This document shows, one piece after another, positions 33,166-44,143 of a stretch of DNA of 64,000 nt. Within the stretch, counting starts at the first letter, position 1; the number at the start of each line of letters is the position of its first letter. The notes beneath the pieces were generated by a model. That model was given only the letters and a program-made list of their open reading frames with translations. It searched no databases and was not told the origin of the DNA. The position numbers and the translations under genes were made by a program. This stretch comes from Alphaproteobacteria bacterium (GTDB lineage: Bacteria; Pseudomonadota; Alphaproteobacteria; Caulobacterales; Parvularculaceae). The stretch covers positions 1 to 64,000 of the forward strand of contig WGLT01000002.1 of the NCBI GenBank assembly GCA_016125425.1, written 5' to 3'.

Positions 33166-34746
33166 ATGAGCCGCCGCCAATTTTCGAAAGCCGATATCGA
33201 CGCCGCGAAGTCCTGGCCCTTCGGGGAGGCGCGCGCGCTCGTCAAACGGCTGGAGCGGGCGGGCCATGACGATCCCGTGATCTTCGAGACGGGCTACGGG
33301 CCCTCCGGCCCGCCCCATATCGGCACTTTCGGCGAAGTCGCGCGCACGACCATGGTCCGACGCGCTTTTGAACTTATGACGGGGCGCAAGACCCGGCTGA
33401 TCGCCTTTTCGGACGATATGGACGGCATGCGCAAGGTGCCGCCGCAACTGCCGAACCAGGAGCTTCTCGCCCGGCACCTGCAGGAGCCGCTGACCAGCGT
33501 GCCCAACCCATTCGGCACCGAGCATCCGAGTTTTGCGCACCATAACAATGCGCAATTGCGCGCTTTTCTCGACCGCTTCGGCTTCGATTACGACTTCGTC
33601 TCGGCGACCGAATGTTACAAATCAGGGCGTTTCGATGAGACCCTGATCCGCGTTCTCGAACGCTATGACGCGGTGATGGAGATCATCCTGCCGACGCTCG
33701 GCGCCGAGCGCCGGGAGACCTATTCGCCGATCCTGCCGATCTCGCCGAAGACCGGGCGCGTCCTCTATGTGCCGATGCTCGAAATCGACGCGCGCGCCGG
33801 AACCGTGGTGTTCGAGGATGAGGACGGCGAACGGATAAAGACGGAGGTCGGCGGCGGGCGAACCAAGCTGCAATGGAAGGCCGACTGGGCCGGCCGATGG
33901 TTCGCGCTCGGCGTCGATTATGAAATGGCGGGCGAGGATTTGACAGAATCGGTCAAGCTGTCCTCGCGCATCGTCCGCGCGCTGGGCGGCGAACCGCCCG
34001 CCGGCTTCAACTACCAGCTCTTCCTCGACGAGGAAGGAAAGAAGATCTCGAAGACCAAGGGCAATGGGATCGCGATCGAGGAATGGCTGACCTACGCTTC
34101 GCCCGAGAGCCTTTCCCTGTTCATGTTCCAGAACCCGAAGGCGGCCAAAAAGCTCTATTTCGACGTCATCCCGAAAATGGCCGACGAATATCTCGGCTTT
34201 CTGCAAAAATATCCCGCCCAGAACGGCGCGGCCGCGCTCGACAATCCGGTATGGCACATTCACGAGGGCGCCCCGCCCGCTGACACCTCGCCCGTTTCTT
34301 TCGCGATGCTGCTCAACCTCGTCAGCGCGTCCGGTTCGGCGGACCCGAACGTGCTTCTTGGATTCGTGAAGAAATACCGCCCGAATGCGAGCCCGGCCGA
34401 AATCGCCGCGGCGCGCGCGCTCACCGTTTACGCGGAGCGCTATTTCGAGCGCTTCATCAAGCCGTCCAAGATGTTCCGCGCCCCGACCGACGCCGAGCGC
34501 GCGGCGCTTGAGGCGCTTTCGGCCCGGCTGAAGGAGATCGGCGACGACGCCCCGGAGGACGTCTATCAGACAGCGGTGTTCGACGCCGGCAAGGCGCAGA
34601 GATTCGTGAATATCCGCGACTGGTTTTCGGGCCTCTACGAAGTCGTTTTCGGGCAGAAGGAAGGCCCCCGCATGGGTCCGTTCATAAAAATCTACGGCGC
34701 GCGCGCGACTGCAAAACTCATCGACGACGCGCTGGCGCGGAACTGA
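33166..34746 (+). CDS. lysK: lysyl-tRNA synthetase, class I (archaeal type)
   Basis: A 526-residue class I lysyl-tRNA synthetase, recognisable by TGYGPSGPPHIGTFGEV (HIGH-type loop, residues 51-54), KTRLIAFSDDMDGMRKVP, and DEEGKKISKTKGNGI (KMSKS-type loop near 292). It charges tRNA-Lys, and is unrelated in fold to the class II LysRS of most bacteria. Alphaproteobacteria commonly use this class. Its 99-base upstream spacer contains GGTTG/CAACC-type inverted segments. Confidence 0.95.
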   Translation: MSRRQFSKADIDAAKSWPFGEARALVKRLERAGHDDPVIFETGYGPSGPPHIGTFGEVARTTMVRRAFELMTGRKTRLIAFSDDMDGMRKVPPQLPNQELLARHLQEPLTSVPNPFGTEHPSFAHHNNAQLRAFLDRFGFDYDFVSATECYKSGRFDETLIRVLERYDAVMEIILPTLGAERRETYSPILPISPKTGRVLYVPMLEIDARAGTVVFEDEDGERIKTEVGGGRTKLQWKADWAGRWFALGVDYEMAGEDLTESVKLSSRIVRALGGEPPAGFNYQLFLDEEGKKISKTKGNGIAIEEWLTYASPESLSLFMFQNPKAAKKLYFDVIPKMADEYLGFLQKYPAQNGAAALDNPVWHIHEGAPPADTSPVSFAMLLNLVSASGSADPNVLLGFVKKYRPNASPAEIAAARALTVYAERYFERFIKPSKMFRAPTDAERAALEALSARLKEIGDDAPEDVYQTAVFDAGKAQRFVNIRDWFSGLYEVVFGQKEGPRMGPFIKIYGARATAKLIDDALARN

Positions 34747-35457
34747 ATGCGGGGCGCCCGCGGCGCGCCTCAAGCACTCTCGCCCGGCGAGTGCCAGCTT
34801 CGAATTTCGAATCAGCAATTCAATTTCGCGCGTCACGGCGCCGCGCGCGGGCGCGCATTCGCCGTTTCGCCCGCGCGCGAGACGATGCGCCAATTCCGCG
34901 CCGCGTCAGTGGCTTAAGCGCGCTTTTCGCCGCGCCCCTTGCGTGCGGCGCAACAACGTTGTCGCAAGATCGCCCCATTCTTGTTACTTTGTTCAACGAG
35001 TGAGAGTTTCTTAAGAGCCAAATGTTAACCTTGAGAAACGCGAGGGCTTGTTGAAGGCCCAAAGCGAAACTGACGGCGCGGCGCGACCGCGCGGACAATG
35101 AGAAGACGGAGACGCGGCGCGGCAGCAGTTAGTTCACGGGTTTGCTTCCATGAGAGCGTTCATTCATCGGCAGGCGTCATCGAAAAGCGCGCGCTCTTGC
35201 GCCAAGGCCGCGCCGGCCCACATAATGGACATGACTCTTTTGGAGACGGGCGCCGCCAAGAAGCGCCACAGCCGTTCAGCCCGCGATTTCGACGCGCCCC
35301 GGCTTGTCAGCGACAAAAGTGAAGCGAATGCGGGAGCGCCGAATGGCGGCCCGAAACGCAAGAATTTCGTCGAGCGCGCGGTCGGGCGCTGCGCGCGAAC
35401 AATGGGGCTATGGCCGATCCCCGGAATCCAGGCCGGCATCAGGTGAGTGAGACTGTC
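34747..35457. other. 711-base gene-poor gap between lysK and prkA
   Basis: No coding region here is convincing. A hairpin at 34774-34794 (GCACTC with GAGTGC) follows lysK. A perfect palindrome ACAACGTTGT lies at 34953-34962 within a partly symmetrical, less GC-rich stretch (34950-35050) containing several TTGTT/TTAA words, the most promoter-like part. A 98-codon open frame at 35150-35446 overlaps the region but lacks a ribosome site and family features. The gap presumably holds the promoter and a long leader of the prkA operon. Confidence 0.5.
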
Positions 35458-37410
35458 ATGAGCGGAGAAGAAAACCTCGACATTTTCAGCCTCTTTTCGG
35501 AGAGCTACAGCCGCGTGAAGCAGGAGGCGATGAGCCTTCGCGATTATCTGCTCGCCGCGCGCGACAACCCGATGCTCTACGCCAGTCCCGCAGAGCGCAT
35601 GATCGCGGCGATCGGCGAGCCGGAAATGGTCGACACGTCGAAAGACCCGCGTCTTGCGCGCATCTTTTTCAACCGAACGATCCGCCGCTATCGCGCTTTT
35701 GACGGTTTTTACGGCATGGAGGACACGATCGAACGGATCGTTTCCTATTTCCGCCATGCGGCGCAGGGGCTCGAGGAAAAGCGGCAGATCCTCTATCTTC
35801 TGGGGCCCGTCGGCGGCGGCAAATCCTCCCTCGCCGAGCGCCTCAAAGATCTGATGGAGGTCCATCCGATCTACGTCCTCAAGGCGGGGGCCGAAATCTC
35901 GCCGGTCTTCGAAAGTCCGCTCGGACTCTTCCAGTCGGAAGAGCTGAAGTCGCTTCTCCAGGACAAATACGGAATCGACAAACGCCGCCTCACCGGCATT
36001 ATGAGCCCTTGGGCCGTGAAGCGGCTCGACGAATTCGGCGGCGACATTTCAAAGTTCGAAGTTGTGCGCCTTTTCCCGTCCAAACTTCGCCAAATCGCCA
36101 TCACCAAGACCGAACCCGGCGACGAGAACAATCAGGACATTTCCGCGCTTGTCGGCAAGGTCGACATCAGAAAGCTCGAACATTTCAGCCAGTCCGATCC
36201 CGACGCCTATTCCTACTCGGGCGGACTGTGTCATTCGAATCAGGGGCTTCTCGAATTCGTCGAAATGTTCAAGGCGCCGATCAAGGTGCTGCACCCCCTG
36301 CTCACCGCGACGCAGGAAGGCAATTATGTCGGCACTGAGTCGCTCGGCCCGATTCCGTTCAACGGAGTCATACTCGCCCATTCGAACGAAGCTGAATGGC
36401 AGATGTTCCGCAACAACAAACACAATGAAGCTTTCCTTGACCGCATTTGCGTGATCAAGGTGCCTTATTGCCTGCGCGTCACCGAAGAACGTCAGATCTA
36501 CAACAAGCTGTTGCAGAATTCCGAACTCGCGACCGCCCCTTGCGCGCCCGAAACGCTCGACCTGCTCGCGCGTTTTTCGGTGCTGACGCGCCTGCGCGAG
36601 CATGAAAATTCGACCTTGTTCTCCAAGCTCAGGGTCTATGACGGCGAGAAGCTGAAAGACACTGATCCGAAAGCCAAGTCGCATCAGGAATATCGCGACG
36701 CCGCCGGCATCGACGAAGGCATGGACGGCATCTCGACGCGCTTCGCCTACAAGGTGCTCTCCGAAACCTTCAATTTCGATACGGACGAAGTCGCGGCCGA
36801 TCCTGTGCACCTGATGTACGTGCTCGAAAACGCCATCAAGCGCGAGCAGTTCCCGGACGAGGTTGAAAAGCGCTATCTCGACTTCATCAAGTCGGAGCTT
36901 TCAACCCGCTACGCCGATTTCATCGGCAAGGAGATCCAGAAAGCCTATCTCGAAAGCTACGGCGAATACGGCCAGAACCTGTTCGACCGCTATATCGCCT
37001 ACGCCGACGCCTGGATCGAAGACCAGGACTTCAAGGACCCGGACACGGGCCAGCTTCTCGACCGTCAAACGCTCGACGCCGAGCTGTCGAAAATCGAAAA
37101 ACCGGCGGGCATCGCCAACCCCAAGGACTTCCGCAACGAGGTCGTGAAATTCGCGCTGCGCGCCCGGGCCGCGAACGGCGGCCGGAACCCGGCCTGGACG
37201 TCATACGAGAAGCTGCGCAACGTCATCGAAAAAAGAATGTTCAGCCAGGTCGAAGACCTGCTGCCGGTCATCTCCTTCGATTCGAAAAAGGACAGCGAAA
37301 CCGAGAAGAAGCACGACAATTTCGTCGCCCGCATGGTCGATCGCGGTTACACGCCGAGACAGGTCCGCCGTCTGGTCGAATGGTATATGCGCGTCAACAA
37401 AGCGGGCTAG
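35458..37410 (+). CDS. prkA: PrkA serine protein kinase / AAA+ protein (YeaG family)
   Basis: A 650-residue protein started at ATG 35458 (MSGEENLDIFSLFSESY). It contains an AAA+ domain with Walker A LLGPVGGGKSSLAERL (about residues 115-125), VLHPLLTATQEGNYVGTE and PFNGVILAHSNEAEWQMFRNN, and a C-terminal kinase-like region. PrkA/YeaG proteins are Ser/Thr kinases or AAA+ proteases linked to starvation, stress and, in Bacillus, sporulation gene control. It leads the set prkA-yeaH-DUF2891-spoVR, the conserved YeaG-YeaH-SpoVR module plus one extra gene. Confidence 0.94.
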   Translation: MSGEENLDIFSLFSESYSRVKQEAMSLRDYLLAARDNPMLYASPAERMIAAIGEPEMVDTSKDPRLARIFFNRTIRRYRAFDGFYGMEDTIERIVSYFRHAAQGLEEKRQILYLLGPVGGGKSSLAERLKDLMEVHPIYVLKAGAEISPVFESPLGLFQSEELKSLLQDKYGIDKRRLTGIMSPWAVKRLDEFGGDISKFEVVRLFPSKLRQIAITKTEPGDENNQDISALVGKVDIRKLEHFSQSDPDAYSYSGGLCHSNQGLLEFVEMFKAPIKVLHPLLTATQEGNYVGTESLGPIPFNGVILAHSNEAEWQMFRNNKHNEAFLDRICVIKVPYCLRVTEERQIYNKLLQNSELATAPCAPETLDLLARFSVLTRLREHENSTLFSKLRVYDGEKLKDTDPKAKSHQEYRDAAGIDEGMDGISTRFAYKVLSETFNFDTDEVAADPVHLMYVLENAIKREQFPDEVEKRYLDFIKSELSTRYADFIGKEIQKAYLESYGEYGQNLFDRYIAYADAWIEDQDFKDPDTGQLLDRQTLDAELSKIEKPAGIANPKDFRNEVVKFALRARAANGGRNPAWTSYEKLRNVIEKRMFSQVEDLLPVISFDSKKDSETEKKHDNFVARMVDRGYTPRQVRRLVEWYMRVNKAG

Positions 37411-37427
37411 GAGAGGTTGAAGGTTGG

Positions 37428-37468
37428 AGGTTGCGGGACGTCTGGCTAGCGAGGTCCGTCCGCAACCT
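37428..37468 (+). repeat. inverted repeat in the prkA-yeaH spacer
   Basis: AGGTTGCGGGACG (37428-37440) pairs with CGTCCGCAACCT (37457-37468), leaving one bulged base and a 16-base loop. It lies in the 79-base spacer, which is rich in GGTTG and CAACC words; similar words fill the spacer before lysK (33066-33165). It may be an RNA processing or translation-control hairpin. Confidence 0.55.
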
Positions 37469-37489
37469 GCAACGTCCGAACTGCAACCG

Positions 37490-38812
37490 ATGAACAAATT
37501 CCACTTCATCGATCGCCGCAAGAACCCGAAGGGCAAGTCGCTCGGCAATCGTCAGCGTTTTCTCAAAAGAGCGCGCGCGCAGATCAAGGAAGCCGTGCAG
37601 AAGTCGCTGCGCGAACGCTCGGTGCAGGATCTCGCCAAGGGCGAGAAAATCTCGATCCCGTCGAAGTCGACCGCCGAACCGCGATTCCGGCTCAATCCCG
37701 ATGCGGGCCGGCGCAGCGTCGTGCACCCGGGCAACAAGGAATTCGACGTCGGCGACAAGCTGAAGAAACCGCCCAAAGGCGCGGGCAAGGGCAAAGGCAA
37801 GGAGGCGTCCGATTCGGGCGAGGGCGAGGACAGTTTCCAGTTCACGCTCACGCAGGATGAGTTCCTCGATATTTTCTTCGAGGACCTGGAGCTTCCCAAT
37901 CTCGTCAAGCGCTCCCTGAAGGAGCTCAAATCGACCGCCTGGCGGCGCGCGGGCCTCACCGTCGCCGGCACGCCGAACAATATCAATCTGATCCGCACCA
38001 TGCGCAATGCGCATGGCCGCCGTCTCGCCCTGCGCCGGCCGTCGACGCGCGAGATGAACGAGCTCAAAACGCGTCTTTTCGAACTTGAACGCGTCGCCGA
38101 CCCGAGCGCGGAGGAAATCGCCGAGAAGAAAGCGCTTCTGGCCAAGCTCGACGCGATGGAGAAACGCCGCCGCTGGGCGCCGTTCATCGACCCGCTCGAC
38201 GTTCGCTACAACGCCTTCGAGCAGACGCCGGTCGAAACGACCGCCGCGGTCATGTTCTGTCTGATGGACGTTTCCGGCTCGATGGGCGAGCGCGAGAAGG
38301 ATCTCGCCAAGCGCTTTTACATGCTGCTCTATCTTTTCCTCAAACGCCGTTACGAACGCGTCGAGGTGGTTTTCATTCGTCACACCCATCACGCCGAAGA
38401 AGTCGACGAAGAGACCTTTTTCTATTCGCGCCAGTCGGGCGGCACGGTGGTCTCCACCGCGCTTGAGAAAATGCTGGAGGTGCAGAAAGACCGCTTCCCG
38501 GCGAGCGAGTGGAACATTTATGTCGCGCAGGCCTCGGACGGCTTCACGCAATCGGGCGACGCGCAGCGCTGCGTTGAGATTCTCGATCAGGACGTGATGC
38601 CGATCTCGCAATATTACGCCTATATCGAAATTCTCGACGAACGCGAACTCGAAGTCTTTTCAGACGCCGATTCCGGGGCCGAACTGTGGCGCGCCTATCG
38701 GCGATTCGCGCCGAAATGGCCGAATTTCGCGCAAACCCGCATCGCAAGACCCCAGGATATTTTTCCTGTTTTCCGCGAGCTGTTCTCGCGCGACGCGCAG
38801 GAGGCGGCGTGA
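37490..38812 (+). CDS. yeaH: YeaH/DUF444 von Willebrand A-domain protein
   Basis: A 440-residue protein started at ATG 37490 (MNKFHFIDRRKNPKGKSLG, the usual N-terminus). A basic N-terminal region is followed by a VWA domain whose MIDAS is CLMDVSGSMGEREKDL (about residues 256-270), with EVVFIRHTHHAEEVDEETFF and SGGTVVSTALEKML. YeaH partners the PrkA kinase in stress adaptation. Its stop overlaps the DUF2891 start by four bases. Confidence 0.93.
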   Translation: MNKFHFIDRRKNPKGKSLGNRQRFLKRARAQIKEAVQKSLRERSVQDLAKGEKISIPSKSTAEPRFRLNPDAGRRSVVHPGNKEFDVGDKLKKPPKGAGKGKGKEASDSGEGEDSFQFTLTQDEFLDIFFEDLELPNLVKRSLKELKSTAWRRAGLTVAGTPNNINLIRTMRNAHGRRLALRRPSTREMNELKTRLFELERVADPSAEEIAEKKALLAKLDAMEKRRRWAPFIDPLDVRYNAFEQTPVETTAAVMFCLMDVSGSMGEREKDLAKRFYMLLYLFLKRRYERVEVVFIRHTHHAEEVDEETFFYSRQSGGTVVSTALEKMLEVQKDRFPASEWNIYVAQASDGFTQSGDAQRCVEILDQDVMPISQYYAYIEILDERELEVFSDADSGAELWRAYRRFAPKWPNFAQTRIARPQDIFPVFRELFSRDAQEAA

Positions 38813-39927
38813 GGACGGCGCGCGCCTTTCTCGCCGGAACGGCGATTGTCATGCTGGCCGGCTCTGCTTTCGCTGAGACGCCGCCGGCGCAGAATATGCG
38901 CGCGGCGTCGGCGACGGACCGCTTCGCCGAACTCGCGCTCGGCTGCGTCGGCCGGGAATATCCGAACAAGATCAGCCATGTGATGAGCAGCGACGCTGAC
39001 GTCGCTCCGCCCCGGAAGCTTCACCCGGCCTTTTACGGATGCTTCGACTGGCACTCTTCAGTACACGGACACTGGCTGCTGGCGCGCATATTGGCGACGG
39101 ATCCCGAAACGCCCCTCAAGGACAAGATCGTCGCGGCGCTTTCGGACAGCTTTCAGCCCGCCAAGATCGCCGCCGAAGCCGCTTATATGCGCGCCGATCA
39201 CCGCGAGGATTTCGAGCGGCCCTACGGCCTCGCCTGGCTCCTGCAGCTTGTCGCCGAGCTTGACGAGGCAAGCGACCCGCACGCCGCCGCATGGCGCGAG
39301 ACCTTGCGCCCGCTTGAGGAGGCGGTTGTTTGGCGAATCGAGAAATGGCTTCCCAATCTCGTCTATCCGATCCGCATCGGCACGCATAATCAGACTGCTT
39401 TCGCCTTCGGCCTGATGCTCGACTATGCGCGCGAAGCCGAGAACGCCGGTCTCGCCGCGCTGATCGAGAAGAAATCCCGGGACTTTTACGCCGGCGACGT
39501 CCATTGCCCGATCAGCTACGAACCCTCCGGCGAGGACTTCCTGTCGCCTTGCCTCGCCGAAGCGGACCTGATGCGCCGGGTGATGGGTCGAAAGGAGTTC
39601 GCCAAATGGCTGGCCGCGTTTCTGCCGGAGATTCCGAAAGACGGCTCATCCGACTGGCTGAAGCCGGGCGTCGTGCTCGATCCGACCGACGGCAAGCTCG
39701 CCCATCTCGACGGGCTCAATCTGTCGCGCGCCTGGATGCTTGAGGGGATCGCCGCGGCGCTGCCGGAAAAAGACAGACGCCGCGCCAGCCTCAACGCAGC
39801 CGCGGCCGTTCATGAAAAGTCAGGACTCGCCGCCGTCACCGGCGAACATTACGAAGGCGGCCACTGGCTTGCGAGCTTCGCCATGTATCTGGAAACAAGG
39901 CGGGGCATTCCCCGCGCTGGAGAGTAA
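38809..39927 (+). CDS. secreted DUF2891 protein inserted in the prkA-yeaH-spoVR operon
   Basis: A 372-residue protein started at GTG 38809, which overlaps the yeaH stop (GTGA) and has GGAGGCGGC just upstream. Residues 1-23 are a signal peptide (AGSAFA|ET), so the mature protein is periplasmic while its operon partners are cytoplasmic. The DUF2891 body shows HPAFYGCFDWHSSVHGHWLL, RPYGLAWLLQL, RIGTHNQTAFAFGLMLDYAR and HYEGGHWLASFAMYL, all with conserved His/Trp/Glu suggesting an alpha/alpha-barrel enzyme, possibly acting on glycans. No activity is known to me. Only three bases separate it from spoVR. Confidence 0.87.
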   Translation: MRTARAFLAGTAIVMLAGSAFAETPPAQNMRAASATDRFAELALGCVGREYPNKISHVMSSDADVAPPRKLHPAFYGCFDWHSSVHGHWLLARILATDPETPLKDKIVAALSDSFQPAKIAAEAAYMRADHREDFERPYGLAWLLQLVAELDEASDPHAAAWRETLRPLEEAVVWRIEKWLPNLVYPIRIGTHNQTAFAFGLMLDYAREAENAGLAALIEKKSRDFYAGDVHCPISYEPSGEDFLSPCLAEADLMRRVMGRKEFAKWLAAFLPEIPKDGSSDWLKPGVVLDPTDGKLAHLDGLNLSRAWMLEGIAAALPEKDRRRASLNAAAAVHEKSGLAAVTGEHYEGGHWLASFAMYLETRRGIPRAGE

Positions 39928-39930
39928 GCC

Positions 39931-41430
39931 ATGCCGGCAGTTCTCGACGCCGCGACGCCCGATCTCCTTTACGCCGACAATGATTGGGACTTCGAACGGC
40001 TGAAGGCGACCTACAACGCGATCGAGAAGATCGCGCTGGAGGATCTCGGGCTCGACGTCTATCCGAACCAGATCGAGATCATTTCATCCGAACAGATGCT
40101 GGACGCTTATTCGTCGCACGGCATGCCGCTGATGTACAGGCATTGGTCCTTCGGCAAGCACTTCGCGCGCGACGAGCAGCTTTACCGGCGCGGCTTCACC
40201 GGCCTCGCTTATGAGATCGTCATCAATTCGAATCCCTGCATCGCCTATCTCATGGAGGAGAACACGATGACGATGCAGGCGCTTGTCATGGCGCACGCCT
40301 GCTTCGGACACAATCACTTCTTCAAGAACAATTATCTCTTCCGTCAGTGGACGGACGCAGAGGGCATTCTGCCCTATCTCGACTTCGCCAAGAAATACAT
40401 CGCGAAATGCGAAGACGAATACGGTTTCGACGAAGTCGAAAAAGTGATCGATTCCGCCCATGCGCTGATGGATCAGGGCGTTTTCCGTTACAACCGCCCG
40501 CCGCGTCTTTCCGAAGCCGACCGGGTTGCGAAAGCCGTCGCGCGCGCCGAATACGAACAAAAGACTTTCAATGACATCTGGCGCACATTGCCGAATATCG
40601 AAGAAGGCGACGATGAGGCCGAGGAACGCCAGCAGGAAGTCAAGAACATCAAATTGCCCGAGGAGAACCTGCTCTATTTCATCGAGAAGGCGAGCCCGGT
40701 TCTAAAGCCCTGGCAGCGCGAAATCATCCGCATCGTGCGCAATATCTCGCAGTACTTTTATCCGCAGAAACAAACGAAGGTGATGAACGAAGGCTGCGCG
40801 ACATTCGTGCATCATTACATCATGAATCGTCTTTATGAGACGGGACAGATCGGCGAAGGCGCGATCATGGAGTTTCTGCATTCGCATTCGTCGGTCGTCT
40901 TCCAGCCGGATTTCGACGATCCGCGCTATTCCGGCATCAACCCCTACGCGCTCGGCTTCGCCATGATGGAGGACATCCGCCGCATCTGCGAAACGCCGAC
41001 TGACGAAGACCGCGACTGGTTCCCCGACATCGCCGGCGCCGGCGACTGGCGCGCAGTGCTGAAAGACGCCTGGACGAATTTTCGCGACGAAAGCTTCATT
41101 CTGCAATATCTCTCGCCGACGGTGATGCGTCGTATGCGGATGTTTGCGCTGCGCGACGACGCCGACGAGACGCATGTCGAGGTGGAGGCGATTCATAACG
41201 AACAGGGCTTCAAGGACCTGCGCGCGCGGCTCGCGGCGATGTACGATCTCGGCATGCACGAGCCGAACATCCAGGTCGTCGCCGCCGATCTCGAGGGGGA
41301 CCGGCGGCTGACGCTCAAGCACGCCATGCATGACGGACGCTCGCTCGACCCGAAAACGCGCGAGGACGTGCTCTGGCATGTCCATCGCCTGTGGGGCCAT
41401 CCGGTCAAACTCGACGAGGAAGACGCCTGA
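39931..41430 (+). CDS. spoVR: SpoVR-family protein
   Basis: A 499-residue SpoVR protein with GGAGAG upstream. Recognisable are YPNQIEIISSEQMLDAYSSHGMP, MYRHWSFGKHF, MEENTMTMQALVMAHA-CFGHNHFFKNN and KVMNEGCATFVHHYIMNRLYE. Bacillus SpoVR functions in spore cortex formation; in proteobacteria (YcgB) it is a stationary-phase protein encoded near prkA and yeaH, and its activity is unknown. The conserved acidic and histidine residues suggest metal binding. It converges on mmcB with a three-base gap. Confidence 0.95.
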   Translation: MPAVLDAATPDLLYADNDWDFERLKATYNAIEKIALEDLGLDVYPNQIEIISSEQMLDAYSSHGMPLMYRHWSFGKHFARDEQLYRRGFTGLAYEIVINSNPCIAYLMEENTMTMQALVMAHACFGHNHFFKNNYLFRQWTDAEGILPYLDFAKKYIAKCEDEYGFDEVEKVIDSAHALMDQGVFRYNRPPRLSEADRVAKAVARAEYEQKTFNDIWRTLPNIEEGDDEAEERQQEVKNIKLPEENLLYFIEKASPVLKPWQREIIRIVRNISQYFYPQKQTKVMNEGCATFVHHYIMNRLYETGQIGEGAIMEFLHSHSSVVFQPDFDDPRYSGINPYALGFAMMEDIRRICETPTDEDRDWFPDIAGAGDWRAVLKDAWTNFRDESFILQYLSPTVMRRMRMFALRDDADETHVEVEAIHNEQGFKDLRARLAAMYDLGMHEPNIQVVAADLEGDRRLTLKHAMHDGRSLDPKTREDVLWHVHRLWGHPVKLDEEDA

Positions 41431-41433
41431 GGA

Positions 41434-41910
41434 TCAGCCGTCGAAGCGCGCGCCGAGACTCGCCGCCCGGGCGGCCGCCTGTCTTGCAAAGCGCAGCATG
41501 ATCGACTTTCTTCGCGCCGCCGCCATGGGACGGTCCCGCCCCGCCCGAAGGATCGCGCCGCCGAATGCGTCGGCGACGATCAGTCCCTCCCCGGGCGGCA
41601 GCAGAGAATGCGGGAACTCGTTCGAGACCGCGAAATAGAATTCATCGCAATAGCCGAGATAGTCCTCCCATTTGCCGTCCGATTCGAAATCGGCCTGGCA
41701 GGATTTCACCTCGGCGATCGTCAAGCGCCCCTTCGCGTCGAGCCCGGCGAGATCGGCGCGCCGCCCGTTCGGCAGCCGGAATTCGGCGAGCGGCGCCAAG
41801 CCGAGATCGACGAACAGGCGGGCCGCGCCGCGCGTGATCGCCGCCGTCACGTCGGGGCGGGCCGCGGACGCGAGCGGCGCCAAAGCCTCAAGCGGCAGAA
41901 GGTTCTGCAT
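41434..41910 (-). CDS. mmcB: MmcB-family DNA repair protein
   Basis: A 158-residue protein with a PD-(D/E)xK-nuclease-like core: GRRADLAGLDAKGRLTIAEVKSCQADFESDGKWEDY, in which the acidic residue and EVK triad are visible. MmcB was found in Caulobacter as a mitomycin C-induced repair factor acting with error-prone ImuABC/DnaE2 polymerases, and the family is characteristic of alphaproteobacteria. No SOS box could be defined upstream. Confidence 0.88.
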   Translation of the reverse strand: MQNLLPLEALAPLASAARPDVTAAITRGAARLFVDLGLAPLAEFRLPNGRRADLAGLDAKGRLTIAEVKSCQADFESDGKWEDYLGYCDEFYFAVSNEFPHSLLPPGEGLIVADAFGGAILRAGRDRPMAAARRKSIMLRFARQAAARAASLGARFDG

Positions 41911-41991
41911 TTGTTCAGCAAAGCGCGGGCGGCGCGGCGCGTCAAGCGGGGCCCTGCCGGATTCTCCGGGATCGCCGCGCTCCGATCCCGG

Positions 41992-43550
<1,559 letters not shown>

Positions 43551-43651
43551 TCGCGCCTCCCGTCGCCTCTGCTCGGTAGCGGCTCGCCTCGCCGCCCGTC
43601 AACAAGGCGGGGCTTTGCGGGCGCCCTTCGCCTCGCCTATCTATCCGGAGA

Positions 43652-44143
43652 ATGGCGGAATTTCAGATAGCGCTGAGGGACGAAAGGGCGACGGCTGCGT
43701 TCGGCGCCGCGCTCGCGCCGCTTTTGCGCCGCGGAGACGTTGTCTGCCTGGCCGGCCCCCTGGGCGCGGGCAAGACGACGCTCGCGCGGGGCGTCGTGCG
43801 CGCCCTCGCCGGCGTCGAGGAGGCGCCGAGCCCGACTTTCGCCCTCGCTCTGAGCTATGACGGCCCCGATTTCGCCTTGTGGCATTTCGATCTTTACCGG
43901 CTCGAAAGGGACGACGACGTTTTTGAACTGGGTTTTGAAGACGCGCTTGAGGACGGCGCCTGCCTGATCGAATGGCCGGAAAGGATCGCGCGGTTTGTGC
44001 CGGAAACCGCCCTGTTGATCCGCCTGTCTCCGCAGGACGGGCGACGCGTGCTCACGGCGCGCGGCGATACTGCGTGGATGCGCCGGCTCGCCGAAGCCGG
44101 GCTCTGCGCAACGCCAGAATCAAGAGAACAAGGACGGACATGA
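43652..44143 (+). CDS. tsaE: tRNA threonylcarbamoyladenosine biosynthesis ATPase TsaE
   Basis: A 163-residue P-loop ATPase needed with TsaB and TsaD for the t6A37 modification of ANN-decoding tRNAs. Walker A is LAGPLGAGKTTLARGVV (about residues 33-45), followed by SPTFALALSYD and LWHFDLYRL. The first gene of a chain tsaE-amgK-murU-addB-addA, each joined to the next by a four-base ATGA overlap. Confidence 0.94.
   Translation: MAEFQIALRDERATAAFGAALAPLLRRGDVVCLAGPLGAGKTTLARGVVRALAGVEEAPSPTFALALSYDGPDFALWHFDLYRLERDDDVFELGFEDALEDGACLIEWPERIARFVPETALLIRLSPQDGRRVLTARGDTAWMRRLAEAGLCATPESREQGRT

Noticed and set aside
35150..35446. A 98-codon open frame upstream of prkA
   Set aside because: No ribosome site, no hydrophobic or domain pattern, and it ends just before the well-supported prkA start.
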